Virus record (IMG/VR): IMGVR_UViG_3300020442_002498
Coordinates: 1 to 36,289 of that record
Direction: 5' to 3' (one strand)
Origin: a virus
DNA length: 36,289 nt
Shown piece by piece: positions 23,451 through 30,913 of the stretch. The position numbers were made by a program, and so were the translations under genes. The notes beneath the pieces were generated by a model, which saw only the letters and a list, made by a program, of their open reading frames with translations, made no database searches and was not told the origin of the DNA. Position 1 is the first letter of the stretch. Each line of letters begins with the position of its first letter.

Positions 23451-23936
23451 ATGGAAAATAAAATTGTTATATTTGATTTGGATGGTACGTTAGCTACTAT
23501 AGACGAGCGTATGAAAAAAGCTACTGGTGGACAGAGCACTGAATCAGATTACAATAAAATAGACTGGTCAGTATTGCACGATCCAGAAAATATAAAGATG
23601 GATGAGCCAAATGTACCAGTAGTTGAAACATGTAGGTTGTTTTATGATAACGGTTATAGTATCTATATTTTTTCTGGTAGATCTGATAGAACAGAAGAAG
23701 CCACTAAAGAATGGTTAGCTACTCATGAAATACCCTATCATAAATTGGTTATGAGACCGAACACTAAAAAAGAAATGTTCATTCCAGATGATGTTTTAAA
23801 ACAGGGTATGTTAGATTCATTAGGAAAATATGAACAATCATTAATTTTATGTGTGTACGATGACAGACAAAAGGTTGTTGATATGTGGAGAAGAAATGGA
23901 TTGGTATGTTGTCAAGTAGCACCAGGAAATTTTTAA
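23451..23936 (+). CDS. HAD-family phosphatase like the PNKP 3'-phosphatase domain
   Basis: A 161-residue HAD-fold protein. Motif I is FDLDGTLA (Asp9 and Asp11), motif II is IFSGRSDR, and Lys residues near TKKEMF serve motif III. DDRQKVVDMWRRNG forms motif IV, ending in CCQVAPGNF. The D-D-R-x-x-V-V-x-M-W-R-R segment and the final QV-x-x-G-x-F match the C-terminal 3'-phosphatase half of T4 polynucleotide kinase (PseT). Here it stands alone without the kinase P-loop domain. It probably removes 3'-phosphates from DNA or RNA ends or acts on small nucleotides. It starts one base after the TS-fold gene; its last two codons run into the second promoter-like element. Confidence 0.8.
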   Translation: MENKIVIFDLDGTLATIDERMKKATGGQSTESDYNKIDWSVLHDPENIKMDEPNVPVVETCRLFYDNGYSIYIFSGRSDRTEEATKEWLATHEIPYHKLVMRPNTKKEMFIPDDVLKQGMLDSLGKYEQSLILCVYDDRQKVVDMWRRNGLVCCQVAPGNF

Positions 23937-23978
23937 AAAAAGCATGTACATTAACAGGTTTTTACGTTTAGATTCTAA
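23935..23978 (+). promoter_or_regulatory. Promoter-like element, copy 2
   Basis: AAAAAAAGCATGTAC (23935-23949), a 19-base spacer, then TAGATTCTAA (23969-23978), identical in both blocks and spacing to copy 1 at 22510-22553. It lies in the 59-base gap between the HAD phosphatase and the next gene, whose ribosome site (CAGGAG) follows directly. It probably drives the block running through dUTPase, PolB and the Cas4-like nuclease. Confidence 0.6.
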
Positions 23979-23995
23979 CATCCACAGGAGATTAT

Positions 23996-24334
23996 ATGGC
24001 TAAAAAAATAAATCAATCTGTTTTGACTCAAGCAGATAAAATCATAAACGAACGTTCAGAAGAAAAGGAAAGAATGTATGGTCCTTTCTCTGAAGGTATG
24101 CGTCGTGCAGCTATGATTGCAACTGGTATGACTGGTAAAGAATTTACTGGTTCAGACATATACGCATGTATGGTTGCACTAAAGTTGAGTCGTCATTCAT
24201 ACGCATACAAACGAGATAATATACTCGATGCATGTGCTTACTTAGGTGCATTAGAAAATTATGTCGATGAGTATGGTTACAAAGATACAGAAGAACCAGT
24301 TGAACTAGGAGAAAAGTCAAATGAAGGTAAGTAG
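23996..24334 (+). CDS. DUF6378-like small phage protein
   Basis: A 112-residue mostly helical protein. EERMYGP-like spacing (EKERMYGPFSEGM) near residue 20 and a C-terminal half LKLSRHSYAYKRDNILDACAYLGALENY are the recognisable parts. The 'K-x-S-R...RDN-x-x-D-x-x-AYLG' pattern matches small phage proteins I associate with DUF6378. The helix with spaced acidic residues is also reminiscent of MazG/all-alpha NTP pyrophosphohydrolases, which would suit its place among nucleotide genes; this is an inference. The start follows CAGGAG behind promoter-like copy 2. The gene ends 14 bases inside the dUTPase gene. Confidence 0.6.
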   Translation: MAKKINQSVLTQADKIINERSEEKERMYGPFSEGMRRAAMIATGMTGKEFTGSDIYACMVALKLSRHSYAYKRDNILDACAYLGALENYVDEYGYKDTEEPVELGEKSNEGK

Positions 24335-24755
24335 AATACGCGATGTTAAAATGCCACAAAGAGCAAATTCAAATGATGCAGGAATAGATTTCTTTGTACC
24401 TAATGATTACGAGGGTAAGTGGTTAGGTAAAAACGAAGGTGTACTTATACCTTCTGGTATACGAGTAAATGTTCCAGAAGGACATGCACTAATTGCATTT
24501 AATAAATCTGGTGTTGCAGTGAAACGACAACTGTTAGGTGGAGCATGTGTAGTTGATGAAGGTTATCAAGGTGAGTTACACATTCACGTTATCAATTTAA
24601 GTCAAGAACCACAAAGAATAGAAGCAGGTGAAAAGATTATGCAGTTCATATTAGTTCCGATGTTTTATGATGCTGTAGATGAAGTACCTGATGAAGAATT
24701 ATTTTCAGAACAATCAACTAGGGGAGATGGCGGATTTGGATCCACAGGAGTTTAA
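24321..24755 (+). CDS. dut: dUTPase (trimeric Dut family)
   Basis: A 144-residue protein with all five Dut motifs in order: SNDAGIDFF (motif 1), a region before NKSGVAVKRQL (motif 2), GACVVDEGYQGELHIHVIN (motif 3, with the nucleotide-gating Tyr), a hydrophobic AGEKIMQFILVP (motif 4), and the C-terminal RGDGGFGSTG (motif 5). Length is usual for a homotrimeric dUTPase. It hydrolyses dUTP to dUMP, keeping uracil out of phage DNA. Some viral and archaeal relatives also take dCTP, which would suit the neighbouring dCMP-hydroxymethylase-like enzyme, but nothing here decides that. Its start overlaps the gene before it, and its end overlaps the polymerase gene by 29 bases. Confidence 0.93.
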   Translation: MKVSRIRDVKMPQRANSNDAGIDFFVPNDYEGKWLGKNEGVLIPSGIRVNVPEGHALIAFNKSGVAVKRQLLGGACVVDEGYQGELHIHVINLSQEPQRIEAGEKIMQFILVPMFYDAVDEVPDEELFSEQSTRGDGGFGSTGV

Positions 24756-27192
24756 ACTATCAAGAGTATGTTCTTCTTTCGACAAAGGAAAGTGGAAGAT
24801 ACATCAGTTTGGTTACAATCAAGAAAACAAACCAGTTAAAAAGGTTGCAATAGTAGAAGACTATTTCTATTATTCCAAGAAACACATCAACGATGTTATT
24901 GGTGAATATGGATTTAGAGTAGAAGAAAACGAAACTGCACCAAGTTTGTATGGTGAAGAAGTTTGTAAGGTATACTACAAATCTATAAAGGCAAAGAGAA
25001 GTCTATCTAAAAAATATCCAGAACGTGTGTACGAAGAAGACGTATTACCCGAACAGCGATACATCTTAGACAATAATGTTGAGTGGTCAGAGTATCGAAA
25101 CATCATGTATTTCGATATTGAAACATGGTATGATGATGAAGATCCAGATGGAAATATGCCTGATCATGCTAGAATGCCAATCACTGCAATTGTTGGTTAT
25201 TCAACATTAGATGAAGAATACTTTGTGTTTAGTTGGCAACCAGAAAAGACTAAAGACTTTGAAGAACCAAAGTTAGTATCGGACGGTAAAGTCAATTACA
25301 GCTTCTTTGCTAACGAAACAGATATGTTGTTTTCGTTTATTGAGTTTGTTAGACTTTCACATGTAGATGTTTTGACTGGATGGTATTCAAGTCAATATGA
25401 CCTTCCATACATTATAAATCGTGCTAAAGCTTTAAATCTAGATTCTAGAAAGTTATCACCAATTACTCAACTAAAGATGTACAAGAAAGGTGATTTCTAT
25501 AGAATCTATCTTCAAGGCTTAGATCATATTGATATGCAAGATGCTTTACAAGATCTTGGTTACAATCTTCCAAACTGGAAACTAGCAACAGCAGCAGAAA
25601 CAATATTAGCAGATCCTGATGTTGAGAAGCTAAAAGCATCCACATGGAAAAACTGGTTGGATGACTATAAAGGTTTCTTAGAATATGCTATTCGAGATGT
25701 TGAAATACTAGTTGAGATTGAAAAGCGTGTTAAGATATTTGATTTATACACGTCACTACAATCTACAGCTGGTCTAGTCAATATGAGTTTGGTTATGATG
25801 AAATCTGTTGTGGTTGATTCTTACATACTATCATCATTTCATAATAAAATTATATTTCCAACAAGACGAACGTTACAAAAGCAAAGTTATGCAGGTGCAG
25901 TTGTCTTAGATCCAAAAGAACCAGGTGTACACAGAGATATGTGCATATTAGACTACACATCTCTATATCCTACTACGATTATGGCATTCAATATTTCTCC
26001 AGAAACTTACATTGCTTCTGAGTCAGATTGTCAACAATTGGGTATGAAGTTCGAAGATATAATGGAATCACTAGATAATGATGGTATAGGATACATCGAT
26101 ACTGGAAATCATCCAGATTTATTCGGTGGTAGATATTTGTTTTATAGTCATGATCATAAATTAGGTCTAATGCCATTCTTACTTAAAAAGCTGTTCTTAC
26201 AACGTGTTGAAGCAAACAAGAAGTTAAAGATGGATTCAACTCCAGAAGAAGAAAAGCTATCTCTAAATGTTAAACAAAAAGCAATTAAGCTGATTCTAAA
26301 CTCTGCTTATGGCGCTATGGGTTTTAACTACTTTAGGTTGTATAAGCCAGAATGTGCAGACGCAATTACTTATTTCGCAAGAGAAGCATTGAAATATGCA
26401 GTTGTAAAATGGCATACTGAATTGGATCATCCAGTTGTTTACGGTGATACCGATTCTATTATGATCAAACAGAATGGTTCATCCATTGATGATATAATGG
26501 GTAAGCTAGACAAATTCAAAGGTATGCTCAAAGATGATTTCTTAATGCGATATGCTAAGTCAGTTAATGATGAATATTTCCTAATGGATCTAAAGTTCGA
26601 AATGGATCTGGATTATATGTATTTCGGTAATGTTAAGAAAAGGTATTATGCAATTGAAAGATCATCTCAAAAGTCTTACATCAAAGGTCTAAACATCATT
26701 AGAAAAGATGCACCTAAGTATGCTAAAAAACGATTAGATACTCTAGCAGAAAAAGCTGTCAGACAAACATTGACGTTAGATGAGTTGGTTGATCTTAGGA
26801 AAGAAATCGAAGTAACACCTTATGAAGAACTTGGTATAACTAAGTCTTTTACTAAGAAGTTCTTCATGTATACAAAGAATAAACCTCAACATCTCACAGC
26901 AGCAATGTGGTCAAATGAGATAATGAATGCAGGTGTAGATCACATGGACAAACCATTATTGTTTTATGTTAAGTCTAAATGTCAAGATGATTTGAAACCA
27001 AGAGAACGTAACACTGCAATTTGTCTCAATGAAGAACAGTTAGACTTGATTGATAAAAACTCTGATAAGTTCGAAATGGATTATGACACATTCTTTCAAA
27101 AACAAATACTAGATCAGATTGAAGAATTTGATGAAATACCTGCAGTTAAAAAGGTAATACAAGAATATAAGGAGAGTACAGCAAATGCCTAA
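24727..27192 (+). CDS. 43: Family B DNA polymerase (replicative, gp43-like)
   Basis: An 821-residue DNA polymerase. The proofreading domain opens with YFDIETW (Exo I, Asp130 and Glu132), has GWYSSQYDLPYI (Exo II), and includes YAIRDVEILVEIE (Exo III, with the Y-x3-D). The polymerase domain has LDYTSLYPTTI (motif A, around residue 410), KLILNSAYGAMGFN (motif B), YGDTDS (motif C, around 572) and KKRYYAI (the K-x-Y segment). Both activities therefore look intact. The ATG at 24727 is chosen because GGGGAG precedes it directly; another in-frame ATG 48 bases upstream lies deeper inside the dUTPase gene. Spacing of the ribosome site is tight, so the start is less certain than the rest. The gene ends a few bases inside the next one. 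Confidence 0.93.
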   Translation: MADLDPQEFKLSRVCSSFDKGKWKIHQFGYNQENKPVKKVAIVEDYFYYSKKHINDVIGEYGFRVEENETAPSLYGEEVCKVYYKSIKAKRSLSKKYPERVYEEDVLPEQRYILDNNVEWSEYRNIMYFDIETWYDDEDPDGNMPDHARMPITAIVGYSTLDEEYFVFSWQPEKTKDFEEPKLVSDGKVNYSFFANETDMLFSFIEFVRLSHVDVLTGWYSSQYDLPYIINRAKALNLDSRKLSPITQLKMYKKGDFYRIYLQGLDHIDMQDALQDLGYNLPNWKLATAAETILADPDVEKLKASTWKNWLDDYKGFLEYAIRDVEILVEIEKRVKIFDLYTSLQSTAGLVNMSLVMMKSVVVDSYILSSFHNKIIFPTRRTLQKQSYAGAVVLDPKEPGVHRDMCILDYTSLYPTTIMAFNISPETYIASESDCQQLGMKFEDIMESLDNDGIGYIDTGNHPDLFGGRYLFYSHDHKLGLMPFLLKKLFLQRVEANKKLKMDSTPEEEKLSLNVKQKAIKLILNSAYGAMGFNYFRLYKPECADAITYFAREALKYAVVKWHTELDHPVVYGDTDSIMIKQNGSSIDDIMGKLDKFKGMLKDDFLMRYAKSVNDEYFLMDLKFEMDLDYMYFGNVKKRYYAIERSSQKSYIKGLNIIRKDAPKYAKKRLDTLAEKAVRQTLTLDELVDLRKEIEVTPYEELGITKSFTKKFFMYTKNKPQHLTAAMWSNEIMNAGVDHMDKPLLFYVKSKCQDDLKPRERNTAICLNEEQLDLIDKNSDKFEMDYDTFFQKQILDQIEEFDEIPAVKKVIQEYKESTANA

Positions 27193-27568
27193 AATGATAA
27201 AGGACACACCAAAAAGCAGTAAGGCAAAGGTTGATGTTATAGATTATATGGAAACAAAATATCCAGAAATGACATCTGAGTTCAAAAAAATACAGAGAGA
27301 ACAGTATGAACTGTTTCTACATAAACAACATGATTATGGTCCACAGAATATTGCAGTTGGACAACCATTGGTAAATGATGAGGAGAAAAGATTATCATTG
27401 ATGGGTATTTGGTTTAGGATAAATGATAAGGTAGAACGAATCAAAACTATACTCATGAGAGGTGATAATGGTTCAGTAGAAGGTGAAGGATTAGTTGACA
27501 GTTATAGTGATATTTCAAATTATGGAGTAATGGCACAAGTTGTTGCTCGTGGAAAGTGGGGTAAGTAA
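27185..27568 (+). CDS. Nmad1/DUF1599 nucleotide-modification-associated protein
   Basis: A 127-residue protein with the pattern of DUF1599 (PF07659, named nucleotide modification associated domain 1): KQHDYGPQNIAVG (about 52-64), a LSLMGIWFRINDKVERIK helix (75-92), and DSYSDISNYGVMAQVVARGKW (105-125). The family was linked computationally to pathways that modify DNA bases in phages; its chemistry is unknown. Its presence here, together with a dCMP-hydroxymethylase-like enzyme, makes modified cytosine a natural suggestion. It overlaps the polymerase end by eight bases and its stop overlaps the next ATG by one. Confidence 0.8.
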   Translation: MPKMIKDTPKSSKAKVDVIDYMETKYPEMTSEFKKIQREQYELFLHKQHDYGPQNIAVGQPLVNDEEKRLSLMGIWFRINDKVERIKTILMRGDNGSVEGEGLVDSYSDISNYGVMAQVVARGKWGK

Positions 27569-27831
27569 TGGCTGGAAGACCAAAAAAATATGTCAGACCA
27601 ATAATACGTAGAAAATGTATGCACTGTGGAAAGATGAAGTTAGATCCGTACATTAAGACAATCGTTCCTACTATGAATGAGTGGGATATAGCAGAACAAA
27701 AAGCTGCAAATAAAGGTAAAAAGGTAGAAAAAATAAATAGAGCCGATTTAAAGGGTGATAGGAAATGCGACATAAAATATTATTGTGATCAGGTGTGTTA
27801 TTCAGAAGCTATGGGAGTAACTAGTGGGTAG
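27568..27831 (+). CDS. Small zinc-ribbon-like protein
   Basis: An 87-residue basic protein. The N-terminus is RPKKYVRPIIRRKCMHCGK, with a Cys-x-x-Cys pair. Towards the C-terminus KCDIKYYCDQVCYSEA gives further Cys residues (C-x5/6-C-x3-C). The two knuckles could bind one zinc, as in zinc ribbons, with a charged loop between them. No named family was recognised. It starts in the TAATG junction with the Nmad1 gene and overlaps the nuclease start by eight bases. DNA or RNA binding is plausible from charge and cysteines but unproven. Confidence 0.65.
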   Translation: MAGRPKKYVRPIIRRKCMHCGKMKLDPYIKTIVPTMNEWDIAEQKAANKGKKVEKINRADLKGDRKCDIKYYCDQVCYSEAMGVTSG

Positions 27832-28690
27832 AATTAGTTGGTCTCAAGTATCGATATACGATGCATGTCCGTATAGGTGGAAACTTAGTTATATAGATAA
27901 GAAGAGTAAATGGAAAGACTCTATTTACACGGTTTATGGAAAGGCTCTACACGAAACATTGCAAGCATATTTGGAAGAAATGTATAACGAATCAATAAAG
28001 AAAGCTGATTGTTTAGATTTACCAAATATGTTAGTTGACAGGTTACGATTTCATTATGCAAAGGCTATAGAAAAGGAAGATGGTGTACATTTTTCTTCTC
28101 AAAAGGAATTGACTGAATTCTGTTTACAAGGTGCAAAAGCATTAAATTGGTTTAAGAAACACAGAGGTAGTTATTTTTCAAAGCAAAATTGGGAATTATT
28201 AGGTTGTGAGGTTGAAATCGATACTAAGTATAAGCAAGTTGACGTAGTTGGGTATATTGATGTTCTACTTAGAAACACAAAGACGGGTAAAATAAAAGTG
28301 ATCGATCTTAAAACCTCAACTAGAGGTTGGAACGCAAATAGAGAAAAGAAAGATCCTATGAAAAAGGGTCAGCTTATATTTTATAAGAAGTTTATTGCTG
28401 AGAAATATGGAGTGGATGTTTCAGATGTTGACATTGAATTTATTATTATAAAAAGATTACTTTGGGAAAAGTCAGATTTTCCTCAAAAATACATACAAAG
28501 ATGGGAACCTCCTTCGGCTCAAGTATCAATAAACAAGACTTTTAAAAATGTTGACGTATTTATAGATGAATGTTTTAACGAAGATGGAAGTTACAAAGTA
28601 GATGCAGAGTATAAGAAATTGGGTTTACAAAATAACTGTAAATGGTGCGAATTTAAGGACCAGCCAGATTTATGTGATAGGAAGGAATAA
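27824..28690 (+). CDS. PD-(D/E)XK nuclease, Cas4/RecB-like with Fe-S cysteines
   Basis: A 288-residue nuclease starting at GTG, with GGGAG upstream. Key residues of the RecB/Cas4 type are in order: ALHETL (His43), VDVVGYIDVLL (Asp146), KVIDLKTST (Asp161 and Lys163), and GQLIFYKKF (the Q-x3-Y, Gln183 and Tyr187). Cys15 near the N-terminus (YDACPYRW) and three C-terminal cysteines (Cys272, Cys275, Cys284) match the four ligands of the 4Fe-4S cluster in Cas4 and AddB. It is therefore probably a single-strand exonuclease used in recombination, end processing or host DNA breakdown. No other CRISPR component is nearby, so a Cas4 role in spacer acquisition is not suggested. Confidence 0.85.
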   Translation: MGRISWSQVSIYDACPYRWKLSYIDKKSKWKDSIYTVYGKALHETLQAYLEEMYNESIKKADCLDLPNMLVDRLRFHYAKAIEKEDGVHFSSQKELTEFCLQGAKALNWFKKHRGSYFSKQNWELLGCEVEIDTKYKQVDVVGYIDVLLRNTKTGKIKVIDLKTSTRGWNANREKKDPMKKGQLIFYKKFIAEKYGVDVSDVDIEFIIIKRLLWEKSDFPQKYIQRWEPPSAQVSINKTFKNVDVFIDECFNEDGSYKVDAEYKKLGLQNNCKWCEFKDQPDLCDRKE

Positions 28691-28692
28691 TT

Positions 28693-29142
28693 ATGATACC
28701 TAAAGTAAGAATATACGCAGCAGATTTTATCGGTACAGATATGGAAAGTAGTATTTGGTCAATCATAACGGATACAGCACAGCAAAATTCTCTTGAATTT
28801 AAGTTGCTATTTCATACAGAAAAAACTCAATTTGATAAGATTTTAGCTTCAATTTCTAAACATGAAAAGGAATTAGAAGGTAAAATGTTAAGAACAGAGA
28901 TAAAAACCAGTTCAGCTGCACATAAGGAATTTGTATTTTTAGAAGCAACTACTGGTCCAACTATTTCAAACTGTAGATTTTCATACAAAGCTCCTGCACC
29001 CATAAATGTAATTGGTGCAATGTCATTTCTAAACTCTCATTTCGAATTTATGCAAAGAAATAAGGAGGCTGACTTTGAATCTAAAAGGAAGCAAAAAAGA
29101 AATGATGGGGAATCACATGGTCCCCAAGCTAATTTCAATTAA
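28693..29142 (+). CDS. Unknown protein in the replication block
   Basis: A 149-residue protein, two bases after the nuclease. The first 40 residues look alpha/beta (KVRIYAADFIGTDMESSIW). The middle has KHEKELEGKMLRTEIKT, and a strand-rich stretch follows (HKEFVFLEATTGPTISNCRFSY). The last 25 residues are charged and polar, with an ESKRKQKRN segment, and likely disordered. I do not recognise a family. Position at the end of the polymerase-nuclease block suggests an accessory DNA-metabolism role, but no motif supports a specific one. Confidence 0.6.
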   Translation: MIPKVRIYAADFIGTDMESSIWSIITDTAQQNSLEFKLLFHTEKTQFDKILASISKHEKELEGKMLRTEIKTSSAAHKEFVFLEATTGPTISNCRFSYKAPAPINVIGAMSFLNSHFEFMQRNKEADFESKRKQKRNDGESHGPQANFN

Positions 29143-29158
29143 AACATCGTTTTACTTT
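29140..29158 (+). terminator. Weak candidate terminator after the replication block
   Basis: TAAAAC (29140-29145) pairs with GTTTTA (29149-29154) around a three-base loop and is followed by CTTTTG. The stem is AT-rich and the T-run is short. It lies between the last gene of the block and a promoter-like sequence, so a transcript boundary here is reasonable, but the hairpin alone is weak evidence. Confidence 0.35.
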
Positions 29159-29161
29159 TGT

Positions 29162-29189
29162 TTGTCAATATATATTATTGTATAAAATA
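29162..29189 (+). promoter_or_regulatory. Candidate promoter before the small regulator gene
   Basis: TTGTCA (29162-29167) resembles a -35 box and TATAAAATA (29181-29189) a -10 or phage-late core, but the 13-base spacer is short for sigma-70. The same TATAAAATA core occurs before the SSB gene at about 13200. A GAGG ribosome site follows and the gene begins at 29204. Low confidence because AT-rich gaps give such matches by chance. Confidence 0.3.
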
Positions 29190-29203
29190 AGAGGAATGTT
29201 ACG

Positions 29204-29419
29204 ATGAGTAAGACAAAACCAAAGGAAGTATGGAGTCTTACGTCAATTAAAGTTTTAGATGAGATATATTCTACCTTTAAACAAGACGGAAAAGATTCTA
29301 ATATTACTTTACAAAAGTTAGTAAACAGATCTATGTATTTGTTTGCCACAGATCAAGGTTTCAAAGATAAAATCCAAGGAACTGAGATACTTAGCGAAGA
29401 CTATAAAACTGGATATTAA
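29204..29419 (+). CDS. Small ribbon-helix-helix-like protein
   Basis: A 71-residue protein. VWSLTSIKVLDEIYSTFKQ followed by NITLQKLVNRSMYLFATD fits the strand-helix-turn-helix layout of ribbon-helix-helix DNA-binding proteins: a short strand, then a helix, a turn and a second helix beginning TLQKLVNRS. The remaining 20 residues are charged. It has its own ribosome site and a candidate promoter, and it precedes the sugar cluster by 15 bases. A transcription regulator of this or another block is plausible. The family call is moderate because the protein is short and RHH folds have little sequence signal. Confidence 0.55.
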   Translation: MSKTKPKEVWSLTSIKVLDEIYSTFKQDGKDSNITLQKLVNRSMYLFATDQGFKDKIQGTEILSEDYKTGY

Positions 29420-29434
29420 GTTATAGGAGTAAAA

Positions 29435-30913
29435 ATGCCAGAGTATAAGATTGGCGATATTCGAAACGGATATAAGGTTGTACCAAAAGAGGAAAGAAAG
29501 ACTATTCTTTTACTTAGTGACGATTTGAGAATGACCTCTGGAGTTGGTAATGTTTCGAAGGATTTCGTGTTAGGTACATGTCACATATTTAATTGGGTTC
29601 AAATAGGTGGAGCCATAAATCACCCAGAAGCTGGAATGAATGTTGATATTAGTGAAGATACAGCTAAGAGAACTGGAGTTTTAGATGCTGTGGTTAAAGT
29701 TCATCCTTCAAGTGGATATGGAAATCAACCAATGGTTAGAGCATTAATGGATCATTATAAACCAGATGCATTAATGATTTACACAGATCCAAGATTTTGG
29801 GAATGGTTATTTCAAATGGAGCATGAGATTAGACAAACAACACCAATACTATATTATAATATTTGGGATAGTTTGCCATATCCAATGTGGAATCAAAAGT
29901 ATTATGATTCTGTTGATGCTTTATTTAACATATCAAAACAGACTACAAATTTGGTGAAACAAGTTAGATCTGAGTATGAGCCATGGCAAGTTACATACTT
30001 ACCACATGGTGTGAATCATGATGAATTTTATCCAATACCCGATGATTATGAACAAAAGGATAAATTCGAATCATTTAAAAAGCAAGGTACTATGGACAAA
30101 GAAAAGGATTTCGTAGTATTCTATAATGCTAGGAATATTCGTAGGAAACTTCCAGCTGATATAATCATGTCGTACAAAGCATTTTGTGATACACTAACTA
30201 AAGAACAAGCAGATAAGTGTATGTTAATGATGCACTGTACTCCTGTTGATGAGAATGGAACTGACTTGCCTCAGATAGTTAAAAATATATGTCCAGAATA
30301 TGATGTTATGTTTTCAGCAAATAAGTTAGAACGGGAACAATTAAATTGGCTTTACAATCTAGCTGATGTTTCAATACTAATAAGCTCTAATGAAGGATTT
30401 GGATTGATGGGTGCAGAGTCAATAATGGCTGGAACACCGATTATAATTAATGTTTCTGGAGGAATGCAGGATTATTGTGGATTTAAAAAGGAAAATGGTG
30501 AATATTTGACTGTAGATGATTACACAATGGAATGGGGATCAAATCATGATGGAAGATATAAAGATTGTGGTGAATGGGCATTTCCAGTATTTCCAACTAG
30601 TAGATCTCTACAGGGATCATTGGCTACACCATATATTTCAGATGATAGACCAGACTTTCAAGATGTTGCAATACAATTAAAGAATGCATGGAAAGAAAGA
30701 GGTTCTAAATTGAAAAAACGTGGTAAGCTTGGAAGAGAATGGGCTATCAAAAACAATTTCACCGTTGAAGCAATGTCTAGATTATTTATGGAACAAATAA
30801 ATGAATCGTTGGAGAAGTTCAAACCTAGAACTAGAATAATGTTAGATAATGCTACGAAATGGTCTAAAAAAGTTCCAAAATGGAATGGTTTAACAGTTAC
30901 TAAGGAGATATAA
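29435..30913 (+). CDS. Glycosyltransferase, GT4/GT-B type
   Basis: A 492-residue protein with two Rossmann-like halves. The N-terminal half has TILLLSDDLRMTSGVGNVSKD (acceptor-side loop) and PILYYNIWDSLP. The C-terminal half has VTYLPHGVNHDEF, FVVFYNARNIRRKLP and LISSNEGFGLMGAESIMAGTPII. That last segment is the E-G-F-G-x7-E nucleotide-sugar motif of GT4 enzymes, in which the second Glu contacts the donor. GT4 enzymes are retaining transferases that build glycans. It opens the sugar cluster, and its stop overlaps the next ATG by one base. Donor and acceptor are unknown; host polysaccharide, virion or modified DNA are candidates. Confidence 0.85.
   Translation: MPEYKIGDIRNGYKVVPKEERKTILLLSDDLRMTSGVGNVSKDFVLGTCHIFNWVQIGGAINHPEAGMNVDISEDTAKRTGVLDAVVKVHPSSGYGNQPMVRALMDHYKPDALMIYTDPRFWEWLFQMEHEIRQTTPILYYNIWDSLPYPMWNQKYYDSVDALFNISKQTTNLVKQVRSEYEPWQVTYLPHGVNHDEFYPIPDDYEQKDKFESFKKQGTMDKEKDFVVFYNARNIRRKLPADIIMSYKAFCDTLTKEQADKCMLMMHCTPVDENGTDLPQIVKNICPEYDVMFSANKLEREQLNWLYNLADVSILISSNEGFGLMGAESIMAGTPIIINVSGGMQDYCGFKKENGEYLTVDDYTMEWGSNHDGRYKDCGEWAFPVFPTSRSLQGSLATPYISDDRPDFQDVAIQLKNAWKERGSKLKKRGKLGREWAIKNNFTVEAMSRLFMEQINESLEKFKPRTRIMLDNATKWSKKVPKWNGLTVTKEI

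Noticed and set aside
27824-28690. Part of a CRISPR-Cas system because of the Cas4-like fold
   Set aside because: No repeats, Cas1, Cas2 or effector genes are present in the window.
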